Below, in pieces: positions 37,601 through 51,975 of a stretch of 64,000 nt of DNA. The notes under the pieces were generated by a model. It saw nothing but the letters and a program-made list of their open reading frames with translations. It was not told where the DNA came from and searched no databases. Within the stretch, counting starts at the first letter, position 1. The number at the start of each line of letters is the position of its first letter. The position numbers were made by a program, and so were the translations under genes. The stretch is from NCBI GenBank assembly GCA_008933995.1, contig WARS01000011.1, positions 10,879,516 to 10,943,515 on the forward strand, written 5' to 3'. The DNA is from Datnioides undecimradiatus. Lineage: Eukaryota; Chordata; Actinopteri; Lobotiformes; Datnioididae.

Positions 37601-40600
37601 TCTGTTACAGGGCATTTCTTTACTTTATTAGGTTATTGACACGACTGTTTGTTTTGCAGAGTCACCCCCACCTCCTTATTCGAGGCTTTCCCCTAATGAA
37701 GAACACAAGCCACTGGGTAAGTGACAGACACACAGATGAGCTCTCTGGCACCTGAAGCATGCTTCCTATTTCATCCTCACCTACTGAAGCTCTTTTGAAT
37801 TTCACTGCTAATATTTGATCTTCTGTGTTTTGACTTGCTACCAGGTAGCTGTAGAAGTGTAATTACTGGATTCATTATCCTTTTTCAAAGTCATAATTGC
37901 AGATATTTAGAGCCTGTAAATTGGAAAGGGCATGGTCAGTCTTTTGTTTAGGCTCTGCCACTAACAGGAAGAAACAGGAATAAAGCAACGTGGAGCATTT
38001 TAATGGCTGTAATTGGGCACAGTTACTGTCAAACTGCATGGTAGCTTTGAGAGGAGACCTAAGCCAGCATGTGGCATAATGTCAGCATGCCAGTCAGAGC
38101 CAGTGTGGGTAATATGGTGTGGGTAGTATGTACTGTGGGCTGCTGGGACTCTGGTGCCTGGCTGCTAGCTGGGGCTGCAAGCCTGAGTACAGCTGAGGTT
38201 TCTGGCGGCATTTGGGGGATGTCATCAGGTAAATCCTGTTAGTGGAGTTGCCAGGTTATCCACAGCAGGATGAAGCCCAACATGGTGTTAATTGTTTTGA
38301 ATTTGATACCAAATATGCAGGATTTTCTCAGGCTGACAATAAGTAAAAGTAGTCGTTGCTACAATAAAACCACTAATTTCTGTTTCTGTCCCCCCAGATC
38401 TGTCAGACTCCACATTGTCTTACACTGAAACTGAGGCAGCCAGCTCACCAAACATCACACCGGGGGAATTCTCAGGTGGGTGTGTTTCTCCAACTGTCAG
38501 TCTCCAAATAAGGAGTTTACATCTGAAAAGTTCCTCCACTGATTTTAGAAATTAATGATTACCAGAAGTTTATTATCCCAGAGAAGCTGGTCTGTAAATA
38601 CTGAAGTCATTTGTCAAACAAGGGCTTCAGTTGCATTTGTACTGTATATTTTCCAAGAGTATGGGATTTTTAGTTTTTGTTGGGGCAGTTGACTGTATAG
38701 TTTTGCATGATCAGATGTTGTCTGCAGCAGAAATATGGTATGACCTAAAGTCCATAGCAGCGAGTACGGCTTGTAATCATTTAATGACATGATGCTAAAT
38801 GTCAGCTTAAGTTCTTGTTTTGTTTTGACTTCGGGGACATTTGTGAACAGCTGTGTCAGGTAGCAGTCTTGCTTCAGTGAAACATTAGCCAACTTGAGTA
38901 AAAAGTAAATATAAAGATCACTTTCACATAAATTAGGGGCATTGCTTTCCCTGAGGTATGATTAAAATCAATACTGTGAGTATTGAAGTACATAAGACAG
39001 ATGTTAATTTGTAAATAAGGTGTGTGCGGATAGATTTGCATGTGGTTGTTTGCATCTTTGCACACTTGTCCACATTTAAATAAGCATGCATGTCTGTGCA
39101 TATAGCTTTAAATCAGAATAATACAAACTATGAACCATGGTCATAAATCACAGAGCCTTCATGACTCTGTCCCGTGTTGTGCATCGTCTTGTATTTCTGG
39201 CTTTGAAATGGTTAGAATAAGTCTAGCTGGGGGAAAAAAGGGAGGTATAATTCTTTCAGACTGTAGTTTAACAACAGTTCACTGCTCTACTCTGCATAGC
39301 TACTGAGTGTATCAGGATGAATGCGCAAACTTATGAAGGTAATTTCATTTTGATGTTGCACTTTATTCCGTCTCATTAGGGGCCATTACGAACAGTCCGA
39401 GCTTTAAAGATAAAGGTTTCATTGTGAGCGGTGCAGAGGTTCAGCGGGGCGTGTGCGTTGGCCACAGAGCCGGCCTCCCCTCCTCTGTTTTTCTTTCAGA
39501 AATATTTGAGTGGGATCAAACTGTAATAAGATCCAAGCTCGCTCAGAAACACACAAAAGCACACATAGTTGTGCACATGCATGTGCACAGACACTCATGC
39601 TTACAACTCTATCTTGCCTGGCTGTAAGTGGGCTGCAGGGAGGGGTGGGTTCAGGGAAATGGAGTTGCTCCTGTGAATGGGGCCACACCAAAGGAAGCAA
39701 GTAGAAACAGTCCTGTCCTCTGATTTGAAATGAAACACTCCTTTTTCATGGCATAGAGTAAGCAGGCCTCCCTCCTCACAGAGGGCCACAGCCAGCACAC
39801 ACAGTATCATGTGGATGGGGTGTCAGAGCTCACTTTCTGGGGCTTGCAGCGAACAGCATTTCCTCTTTAACCGGTCTGCCATGGCTCAGAGGCCTGGCTA
39901 TCGAACAGTTGACATGGCTACCTGGCAGCGAAGTATTCAGTCAGTCAGGGCCCCCTCCTCTCCCAGTACACATGCTGTCACCACCTCAGCATGGCCCGGC
40001 GACACTCCCTGAGTCAACAAATGAGGGGCTTGTCAGAGCGCGCACCACAATTCCTCAGAGACTGTGGTGAGGAGGGAGGATCTAGACATGCTAGGCTTTG
40101 GTTTCTTCCAACTGTGTTGCTGCTTGTACAGGCCGGGCCAGATCACCCTGCATTGGCTGTGTCACACTCCACTACTTGGACTTGGGAAAGAGAATGACCA
40201 GCGCTCTATGAGGTGGTAGTTTTGCTATGAGCTAATTTGTGTAGCCAATTTGTGTCTGATCGCGTCGCATGTTGGTCCTTTGGATTGAGATAGTAAAGAG
40301 CATCCATGCGTAGAAGGAAACCATCGGCGACTTGTCAGTAATGCAGATTCTCCACCAAGTCTTTGCCCCAGTTAGTCAGAGCGTGTTCCATCATAAGACC
40401 AGGGGCCCGAAGGCTTTCTACTTAGTTCTGCTTTAACATACAGGTCTGTAATCTATATTGTCAAGTTACCCTGTGTGGAACATGCTGCTGACCTGGAGAT
40501 GACTTTCCCTGTGAATCCCCCTGCAGCTCGAGTAGAGAGAGTGTCTGTGTGTGTAACCGGAGTTGTATGGGATCCAGACCCCACCCCTCGTGCAGGAACA

Positions 40601-43600
40601 AGTAAACCTCTTAAAAGCAAGTCTGGGGGGCACTGAGTGGATGGGTGGGGTGTAGTCAAATAATCAACTACAGTTTGCAGCCCCAGGCTAAAGAAAAACC
40701 CACTGAGCATTCTTCTGCATCACACAATGGCAGAGGAACAGATCGGAACTGGTTGGTTTAGTAGATAAGCTCGTTCTACCACATCAACTGATATTCTGAA
40801 TATATTCAGTGGAATTGAAAAATCAGTTCTCCTTCTGCCTTTACATTATTTAGTGCCATGTTGATACGGTATATGTCAGTAGCGTAGAGCGTATAAATCA
40901 ATATGCTCTGTGTCGTGAAGTTAATGTTAGAGTTATGTTTAAGTGCAGATACATTTCTCTCGTCCCTCTGGCTGATTCTTGTGGTTGTTTAACATGCTAA
41001 AGTGTTCTTACACATGCATTCTCAAAAGCCCGCCCCACATGCACACTCTTGCAATAACATGAAACCAATTTCTTGAGTCACCGTGTGGTCGTGGACATTT
41101 GAACCATTCGCTGAGTTTTATTTAAACGTGGCTGTGTCACAATGTAGGGGAAAGACATCCCCCCACTAGGCTCTCTGTGATGGCTGTTTACGTCAGGAGT
41201 GGGCTCAGCTTTTCGAGTCTGTGCATACATCGTATACCTTAGCACTCTGTGTGTGTGAGGGAATGTGGCTTTGCTGGTGCTACCCTCCCAGTCTGCCCGC
41301 ACACCTGTTTCCTCACTCCCTGGGCCTCGTCGTGTGGACATCAGAGTGAAGCTCTTTGAAGCAGGTCTCATTGCTTCCTGTATGACTGTCTGAGGGGGTG
41401 TTTTCCCCCACCACATTGACTTTATTATGTCAGTCACATTGTCTCTGACATTGGGGGCTCTTTATGTTTGTCACTTCTCCATTATAATGCTGCTCTGGAC
41501 AGCTTCTGCTCTCAACGTGAGGAGACATGCCAAGATGTTTTTGCATTGCTACTCAAGAATTTGAAGTTGTGGTCTTTTTCAGAGTGATAAGGGTCACTGC
41601 GTGTAGTGATATTAACAATATTTATGTACAATGAATGACGCAGGCTGTCTCTCTGTGCCTGGTTTAGACGGATCATGGCTCCAGTCTGCCTGCATGCTTT
41701 AGTCATCAGAGGTTGTGTCCTCAATCAACCCAGTGGAATTTGTCAGCGTAACACTGTGTGTACACGCTCAGGTTGGTGTGAGTTGAGATCACCCATGTGA
41801 GCAGAGTGGCTCCCTCAGATTTGTTGGGTCAGTGACATGCAGGGTGACCTGAGTCACTGTCCCCTATTTTTCCTCTTTTCTTCCCCTTCCTGAGAGTGTA
41901 GGAAAGTTGGACTGGACGGGTGGAAAGATTGAAAGTCGTTAGACACGGATTACACAAGAGTGCTGTTGCGCTTACTGGAGAGAAGAGGGCATCAGCAGGT
42001 AGTCAAGGTTCCCACACAGTAATCATACAGTGCTCTCCTGCGTCTCCCTGCCTGTCTGTCTCTGGAGGAAAGGCCAGCGATGTGTCTCTGGATGTCTCGT
42101 CTGCAGACAGGCACTGTGTCAGGTCCACTCTGGTATTGACTGATTCTTCCAGGCAGAACAAGGCAGTTAGCAGATAGATGGGAAGGACCTCATGTGAGTC
42201 ACACAGCAGATCGCTCAGGGAAATTGCAGTGTACAACACACAGGCGCCAGAGCTGTGAAAACGCACATCTGTAAAACTTTTCTTTATACATTTTAAGTCT
42301 CCATTTCTTCCTCTGGGTCATCATATAAGTCTATGTGCATGCTGACATACATTCACATGCAAGAGCGAAGCAAATTAAATTGCCCAGTCAATACTAATCA
42401 CAGCCTGCCTGTCTGTCTGTGTCAGGAAGAGGCCAGCATTAAGCTTCAAACCATTCCCTCTGTCTGTGTCAGAGACAGTGGAAATGCAAGGAATAATTAG
42501 ACAGTCTAATCAAGGCATGTGATGCTTCCCTTGATTAAAGTAGATTAGACCGGACTGGACCCGTACTTGTTGATCTGACTTTGAAGGCATGTGATTCCAC
42601 TTCTGCTAGGAGCTAATTAAATAGCATATCTATTGTACACATTGGAAAAGATTTGGGATAGATAGCACCTATAATTTGCTCTGAACTGTCTCGTTCTGTG
42701 TTACCATATTAGATCTGATATTCAGTTCATTGCCGTGGCCTTGGTTTGTTGTGGATGGCTCTTTGAAGTCGTGTTCTGTTTTCTCTGCTGAGCTTTTGTG
42801 ACGATGAGTGACATAATGATGGTGACCATTCACAGCACACCCAAATCCACAGCCAAATGATTAACATATATCTTTGTAACCACTGTATTCAATTAAAAAC
42901 TATTAATATTGTCTGTACCTCTATCATGTGTGGATAACTTTATAATATAGTGTCTTGTATAGTCTCTTTCTCTCCCGCTGTCTTTATGTGGTAGCAGTAC
43001 ACTGACCCTGCCGTGCTCAGACAGAGGTATGGTCTGATGGACTGACAACTGCATCAGCATGTTAGTGATGTCCCCCTCCCCACCTCAACGCACAATCCCC
43101 CTGCACTGTCCCACAGACCCCAAAGTGATGCAGCCCAGGCTCATCTCCCCCTGCAGCCTGGCACATGGCCTCAGGTTTCCACCGCAGCCCTGAGTCTTCC
43201 CAGCGCCTGGCCGCCCACACTCCCTCAGGAGCCCCAATGCTCCAGGATACGGGATGTGGAAATAATGTGACTCGAGTGCTTCCACCCTGCCTCCCGAAAT
43301 CAGGTTTTGCGGATTGTTTATTTGAGGGGAAGGAGGCCTCAGACAAACATCCTGTTTTAAAAAGCTGCCTGGGTTTTGTAGCAGTGCAGGGCGGTGAATT
43401 GCCCCTTTGACAGTGGGGGGAGACTGAGGAATGTTGAAGAGAAGGCCAGCATCTCGGGGGACATGAGGGGGCTCTCCTCATCCGTTTGTCATGTCCAGTT
43501 TGCAGAGTCCATTTTAGGCTGGGGGGGGGGGATTGGAGCTATACATCCTGAAGGGTCCTGTGCTCTATTCTCTCTGTAGTGTTGTAGGGCCTGTACCCAC

Positions 43601-46600
43601 AGTCCTCGTCTCAAGTATCCGTTCCTGTCCTGGGAGGCTGGCTTCCGTTTCCCCTTACGTAATACACATACACATAGAAAAAGAGCCATTGATAAGAGCG
43701 ATAAGGCCATTTTTCATTTTCCCTTTCTCAGCATTGTTACACTGTGGTGTGCCAGAAATGCACTTTCAACTTTTTGTCCCAGAGGTTATGACTGTGAGGA
43801 TCCTAAGAAGAGTCCTCCAAGGGCCAAATGACCTAGTGGCTCATTAATATAACACGTTTGTTGTTGTCTATGGATGGGTTTTGCATGTCTGTGTATCACT
43901 GTGTGACTGTTAGCGATATGTTTGCCATGTAGTTTGTTTCCAGTTCTCAAATTGCAATAAGCTTGTCAGGCCATTAGAAAGGAATCTTTTATTTTTTAGT
44001 TTTGTAAAGACTAAAATCCTGCTGAACAGCATTTACAACAGTCCTTACTGTATGTTTATAGTAGAAACATAATAAAAGAAATCTGTAGGCAGCAGAAATG
44101 TGAATTTGACGTAGGCACCTTTTTATCATTTTGAGTTGTCACATGAAGATGGAGGGGAGGCACTGTAGTCGCCATTGTGTTGAGATTGTTTTACACTGAA
44201 TTTGAGAGTTGATCAAGAGTTGATTTCCAGTCAGAACTGGCAACACAGGTCCGAGATGTGGTGAGGTAATGTGACCTCTGTGTGCAGAGTGAAAGCCGTG
44301 CTAATCTAAAGCAGTCCTTGGAGAGGCCTGAAACCCCTTGCATGTCAACAGAAACTAGCCTGCTGAGGTTAGTATTTATCTGTCTCTGCTTGGCAAGCCA
44401 GTGTGGTGCCAGTGCTGCTGGCTGTTTGACTAACTTCTGAAGGGCTTGCAGATAAAGATAAATCTACAGCCTCATACATGACTATGAGTCGAGGCTCACA
44501 GTGGTGTGCTTGTCATTTGGATTTACAGAATGTCCTGTGCTCAGCCAGGATAAGGTGTTTCATTTTAGGGCCCGCTGCACAGATAGAAAGTACAGTCTGT
44601 AGAAATAACAGGAGGTGTGCCCAGCCTATAATTTTTTGCCCCATATTCTACGTTAACAAACAAAGTAAGTGAGCTAATCTTGTCGTGTGCTCAGGGAGGG
44701 CCGCTGTTACCATCTTCTCTTCCTTCACACCACAGCACAGCACCAGCCTCCTACCAATAGCTCCATTCATTCAGCTCGGGGCACAGGGTTACAGCAACAA
44801 ATAAAGAGTGTGCAATGCCATTAAAAATGTAAGGAATGTCCAACTGTTAGTTTAGTGTTTTAGTGTGCCTCCTCTCAAGGCTAAGAGGGGGAACAATACT
44901 CCATTTGAGCTGGCCACTGTAAATGTGCTAGCCTTGCAACGCCTGGCAAACGGGAGTGAAGGAGGTGCCAGTTGTGGATGCTGTTTTTATTTTCTGACCA
45001 TTTTACCCACAATTATAAATCCAGACACTGGCCTTGGCCGGCTATGATTTAGGACTGTGGTCTGATTGCTGGCAAAAATAGATTTAAGATTTTTTTCCCC
45101 CCATCCTCCCTAGAGGAGCATTGACAGTTGTGCCTGAACCTATGGCTGTCAGTATTTTTAAAACTCAGAATAGCCGCCGCATTCTTCGAGCCTCCAGAAT
45201 GCTGTGTGTGGATTAACTGCTGGGGCCCGTGTCATTCGACATCTCTACACAAGCCTTTTCCAGCCAGAGGGAAAGGATAGGAGCTCATTGTCGATGGGTG
45301 AACAGCGCACTCCGCGTGTTTCGAGGCCTTCATTTTCTCTCTACTCTTCATGTGGAAACTGGGAGACATGCTTTTTTTTCTTGCTCTCCTTATCTTGAAC
45401 TTGATCTGCTGGAGCTACATCTTCATTCCACTCCCTTGTCCTAACATGGGTCCAAGTATGATAGACATAATTTGCAGCCTTTGATCCCATTCCCGAAAGA
45501 TGACGCCTTTTAAATCGGTACAGAAAATCTTCATTTTTGAGTCATCGTCCAGCAAAACACCCATTAAAGTATATTGTTTATAACAGCATAACTTTTAATT
45601 CCTGAGCACGTAGAAGTATGTATGTCCTCAGGTTCTGTACGAAGCACAACTTGACAAGGCAAATTGTACTCTAGGATCAAGGTTTTGCAAGTAGTAGTTA
45701 TTAGAGGTCATAAACATGCTTATATGAAAATTCTCATTGATTATGTTCCGCAGGGAAAATTGTATTTACTTTTGTAATGTGTGTCTCACTTATCTTTTAT
45801 TTGTGTGCATTTCTGCAGGCTTGGCTGTGTGTCTCAGTACGTGCAGTCAGGCTGTCGCATTTCAGGGTACGGTTTAGATTAGAGGTCTGGCTGTAGCTTC
45901 CCCCTCTTCCCCTCTCTGTGACTGCCAGCACATAATTTACTTAATGAAATCCTGCCATTCCCTTTAGCTTCAAGATTTTTTGCAGATGTTGACAGGGAAG
46001 GACTTTGTGAATTATTGGAAATGTTCACTCCTGCATTTTTAATGAATGTCTTGCTTGTTGTGAACGGGCTGACTTGTCGGAGATGGGGGGAAACAGTTGG
46101 CTTTGTTTGGGGAGTTGGTGTCTGGATGCCCGCAGTGGAGCAGTGTGGGTTACAGCCCAGCAAGTGTTGTGATTGAAACAGAAACTCTGGTGCCACATTA
46201 TCCTGACAGAACACATTCTCCTCACAGACTCTGATCCACTGGGCCGATCAATAGGAAACCATTGTTTGAACTGCAACTCTGTCCATCATAGCTGCTCCAC
46301 CTCCCAGCCCCGTGGAAACCAAATACCTACCTTTCGCCTTAAATTAGTCAGACTAATATAACTCGTAATAATAGAGTTCCTTGTTATTGTTCATTTGAAA
46401 CCAACCCTTCAACATAGCTTGAGCATATAGGCCAGCTGAAGTCAGTTTCCTCCCGCAGCGTAGGGTCTTGATTTTCAAAAAATATGAATTTAATAAAAAG
46501 AATAAAGTGTGCATGTAAAAGTTTCAGACCACATGGCCGACACTTCCTCTCGCAAGTGACGTGTGCTTTAAGTGTGTGTTTCACTAAAATGAGACTCTTA

Positions 46601-46800
46601 AAGAACAAGAAAGAAAGCAACCTTCTGGCTGCAGACCCCCCTCCCCACCCCCCACCGGCCTAACCAGAGTAGGAAGTTAGGAGGCACAGCGAGGGGAGGA
46701 GGAGGGGGAGTTCAGGAATGCGCAGGGTCTCCACAACTCAAACGCTCCAGCCTTCTTGGCTCGAACGTCCCTCCCTCACACACTCACAAACAAACCCACT

Positions 46801-46851
<51 letters not shown>

Positions 46852-49800
46852 ATTGTATGTTGTATGAGGAGGTGAAAGGGCACAGCCACCCAGCAGGATG
46901 TTCATTGAGTGTTTTGCTTTCTGTGCTCTCTCAGACGTTGCTGGCCTTTAACGTTGCCTGTAGATATGACACTTACAAACGCTCCCCCTCTCACCCCAGC
47001 CCACCACACTACCCCCAGTTTTCACTGAGCTTTTACATGCCCTGAAGGACTCTCGCAGGCTTCACTTGCATCACCACCATCACTTGTGCTCTATGTCTCT
47101 AACACATTGCAGAGCTTTGGAGGAAACTTTGAGGAAATGAGCTGCACAAAGAGCCGTCTCCCTCAAACCAGCAGTCTCTTACTCACGCGCCCAGACGGCT
47201 CCTCCATATTAACCTCCTCAGCTTCCTGTTCTTTTTACACCCTCTGTTGTTTATTGATTTAATTTATGGATTCTGTTAGTTATCTGCCATCAAGGGTTCA
47301 GTGCTTTTCCTCCCTCATGGGGTCATCCAGAAACAGAAACGGAGGGAAAGTGGAGAGGAAGTGGATGACAATGTAAAGCATTCCCATTGTGACCAGCCAG
47401 GCTTGGTGGCGGGATTCAGTTTCTCCAGCTCCAACAGCGTTTTCTCTCTGCACGTAGCGCCCTCCCTCTCTTTCTATCTTCCTCTCTCTATCTCTTGCTC
47501 TCACTCTGTCTCTCTCAGCAGAGAAAGGCCAGACCTCAGGGAGAAAAATCCATAGACATATAAGAGCAGCTCCAGTTAGCGTGTCTGTCTGATAAAGCCG
47601 ACTTTGATGGCAGCGATAGCCCAGACGCCAGCCTAAATGTGGCCTGCTCAGGGGTTATAGTCTGTAGGAACCATTGTCTACAGAATTAAAGCCATACTGT
47701 ACTCTGAACTGGCAGGGGAGGGTGGTGTTTTAGCCTTAGTTCCACTTTGTTATTGTAGCTGTAAAAGAAAGTTAAACTTAACAAATTATTGGAAGAGGAG
47801 GGGGTGAGACATCAGAAAAAAAAAATATTTTCTTTGAAATTTCACACACACAGCTACAATGCACACACACAGAGTCCTCAAACCACCCCCCACCCCCCAC
47901 CACCAGCACCCAGCCTATCAGTTCATTGGTAGAGTCTAATAGCTGGAGGGGAATCTAATCCTTGGCACAGGATGAGAGACTGCTGCTCCCCCTCCTCTCG
48001 TTGCTGCTCTCCTCCCCTCCACTGTGCTGCTTAAAGGGACTGGCAACAGTGTTTTCCTCTTTTTTTTTACTCCTCCTCAGCAAAGTTTTGGAGGAATGAG
48101 TTCATCTCTGCTCCCCGCTTTGGATTAGGAGAGATGAAGTATAATGGAGGTGGCCCCGGAGCTTGGTGGGGAGATGTTAGCACGGAGGGGAAGCTGTTGT
48201 TTGTCTGCCTGTCCCTGACACTCGGCCTCCCATTCATCTCACTCCAAGGCTGCGGAGCTGTGTTTACCCCGGGGCAGCTCTTTTCTGCCTCTCCCTCTGC
48301 CCCCCCCCCTCCTTTTCATGCTGTCTTTAAAAGCATTACTGGATGATCATCAAGGATTGCCATTGAAACTTTCAAGCCCCCATTTTTGTGTACTTAGTAG
48401 TAATTATCCAGACTCGCCCTCAAGTGCAAGGAACTCACAGCAGGGCGATCTGCTTTTTTCCATATGTAAACCTGTGGAAAGCGCTTGGGCAAGCTGTGTT
48501 TAACATAGCCGTACTTAAGAGCTGTGCTAATGGCACGTTGCTGCTCTGTTGAAAAAGCAATTTAATAACTATAATCAGGATCAATGTTTGCCATTTTTTG
48601 GCTTGTGACAATCACAGTCACCTGTATTATCTTTAGTGAAAAGCTGCAGCTACATGGATGCATCAGCAACCAGTAACAAAGTAAGACTCACAGGGGCCTG
48701 TTTTCTAAAATACGTTTTGCTTTATTTAACTTCAGTGACATTTACATTGCTACTTGTGGTGTATGTTTGTATTGCTGCCTAACTCTTCTTCCACCGACTA
48801 TTATATTCACGTGCTCTCGTTTTTTAAGTATGCTAACAACAACACTCTTATAGCTGACAAGCATTTTTACTAATGTTTGTTTTCTAAATTCCATGGAACT
48901 GATATTGGTTGTCAGATCTGATGTCCTGCTATTTATACCCCGAATTCCTCCAATCAGACAGGCCACAGGAAAACAGAAAAATCAACAATTTCACAGCGTT
49001 TCCATGGAGCTCAAGCCTTGTTGTGGAAATCCAGCTCTGCACACCAAATGCTCTCTGTTGTTGGAGCTGCGTTTGTTCAGTATCTCTGTTTACTGTGTGA
49101 CTGTACTGAGACATGTAGTACGTGCAGATACAGGCGTCCTTGGCTACTTTTAATTTAGTAAAACTGTGAGTGGGCTTGTTATATTTTGAGTGTTGTAATG
49201 TTTACTCAGTTCTTGTCACTTAAGGCGAAGCCAAACAGAGACTGTCCTTATCATATTACTAGAACTCTGCTATCTGCTTTATTCCATGTATTTCCTGTTG
49301 GCCATGGAAAACGTTGGAGACCAAACAGCTTCTACAGATCTATGTATCTCTGCTTTTTTGATACTAGCACTTTGAGCCCGATTATGTAAGACAACATAAC
49401 ACTTGATTAACTCCTTCGTGTGTTAAGATCATTTAACCTCTGGCTGCAGGAACAGGAAGTGCAGTGGTCATACTGTGGCTGCGTCCACTGACTCTGAGAC
49501 TGACACTAAGAGGAGAGGCTTTTGAGAATAAAATAACAATAATAACATGCGCTACTATTCTAATGGGTAAACAGAGCTGTTAAAAGGTGGCAGGGTTAAA
49601 TGGATGCAGAGCACCAGTAATTGCTCCCAGCCTGTCATGGCTCCACCCTGAGCAGACCCTCTGAAACTCCAACATTGAGTCGAAGAGACTTGGGTGTCTT
49701 TGCTGTGGTCAGAAGGGCGGAAGACACACGCCCTCCCTTCAATACTTCATGTCTGACTTAAAGGTTTGGTCTGAACCATTGCCTAGCCTGTATCTGAATC

Positions 49801-51920
49801 AGTTTCCAGACATGAACTAATAATTATAACAGGTTTCATTCTCTCCTATGTCACTTAAGAAAAGGTAGAAAAATATTTGCTGTACATCCAGTCATCACTG
49901 AAGAAAGGCCTCCTTAAAAATCAGAGAAATTGAAGAAGAGTGAGCACTAAACAGCTTGAGTTGATGTCATTGTTGCTGTGGTGATATTGTCCAAACAGTC
50001 TGTTGACTGGTGATAGCTCCGCTCTGCTAAAGAGATCCTAATGAGCTCTTCTCTCTGAGCCCTCACCTCAGCACTCACACCCAGCCAAAACACACAAGTT
50101 CAGGAGAAAAACACAAACGCGCCGGCTGATTTTCTTCCTCGTCCAAGCAGACACATGTGCGCGCAGGCACACGTAGACGCTTAACACAACAGAGCGACAG
50201 GAAAAGGCCTGGCTCATGGTGTGCTCATTGTCTTCCCTCAGGCTCAGGCTTAACATCTGATACATTTCTAACCTTTGTCCTGCTCATTCCTCTTCCTGAT
50301 CCTTGCAGTCTTACTGGCTACCTTGGTTCCAGGCTACGTGTGAAAACTAGACACTATTGACCAAATTGTTTTTGCTTTATTCTTCCCATCTGAAACGGAG
50401 GAGACGGTAGCCATTTGGTCTTTTGTGTTTGTGTGCACAGTTTCAAAGTGAGTTTACCTTGATGTGTGGGCTCCATTTGATTTGAGACAATAGAGGGCCA
50501 TAAACAAGTTGGGGCTGAGTTCTTTGTGTGGCTGAGCTGCGCTGAAGTAAAAGCTGAGCTCAGAGTGGAGGAGCTGGAGTGTGGAATTCACTAATGGCAC
50601 ATGCATGTTGGGGCCCCTGAAGAGAGGGGGTCATTTCAGCCATCAGTGTGTGCGCAAACACACAGAGAGCCTGTCTGCAGCTTCCCTCCACCCCCACACA
50701 TCTCTACTCACTCACTCACTCTTTTCCTCCCCCTCCACAACACAGAGAGCCTTGAACCAGCAGGCGTTTTGTCTGTGCAAGTCTGGTCAACGTTTTTGCT
50801 AATCTTTGTATAAACTTTACTAGTATGGGTCACTCAGCAGAAAGGTTTAGTTGGGTGGGAGGTGAGCAAGGCATTTTGTTGCTGTGTGGATCTGCGATGC
50901 TCCACCTTAAAGGCGTTTGTTAATGGGGCGGGCGGTCATTAAGCCCTGAGAGCAGAGAGACTGAAAGGAATGGGGCCACAGGCCCAGGCTTTAAATCCTC
51001 TGTGCCAATAGACTCTCTGAAGCAAAATAATGGCATCACTCTGTGTGTGAGTTAATGGGAGCTGATAGCATGAAGGCTGGGGGGTCAGCAGGTCACGGGC
51101 TTGTGCTAAGTTGTCAGGGAGCTGAATGCCGTCCCTGGGCCCACAGCAGGGGGAAGAGCTGGGTGGAGGGGGAGGGGGACCCCCCGCCTGGCCCTCTCCT
51201 GTCACCCCCACTCTACTGGAATGTGAAGAAGACGAGGGAAGGGGAGAAAGGGGCAGCCTCATTCTCCAGACATAGAGGTTGAAGAGACGGATGTGAGATC
51301 ATAGACTCCACCAGCCCATCCCCTCTCTTCGTAGCACAGTTTATGAGCAATATAAATGTATGACAGCTATGAGCAGTGTGGACTGAAGCTGCCTCTGAGA
51401 GCGGCCCGCAGTGCTGCGAGTCTGTTCAGCCCAGCGAAGATAGAAGTCTACCTAGGGAGCAGTAACTCACTGTGGAGTGCTGAGGGCTGTCACTGAAAAG
51501 AGTTCACAGACTGCAGCCATGAAAACTGAATTAACAAGCTGATTTACTGGACAGAAATGTTTAGGAATGAGATGCCAGCAGAAAAAAAGAAAGTGTTTTT
51601 GTCTTAAACCGTGTTTATTGAAGTGTGCGCAGGCAAAACAGAGATTTTTTTTAAAAATGTTTGTAGATTTTTAATCCAGCTGCAGCACACTACTGCAGGG
51701 ACTAATCTGACAATTTTCAGTGGGAACATTGAGTGTAATCCTTAATTGATTTTAGTCAACACAATCTGTTTTGGAAGTGCATGTGTGAGCAGCAGTGACT
51801 GCCTCAGTGCCGGGTGGTCAGTGGTTTATCATTACAGTGCCCTCTTGAGGCAGGGGAGGAAAGTGCAGGTGCACAGATGGACTGACCTCACTACACTCTC
51901 CACCCCCAGGATATGTATAG

Positions 51921-51975
<55 letters not shown>

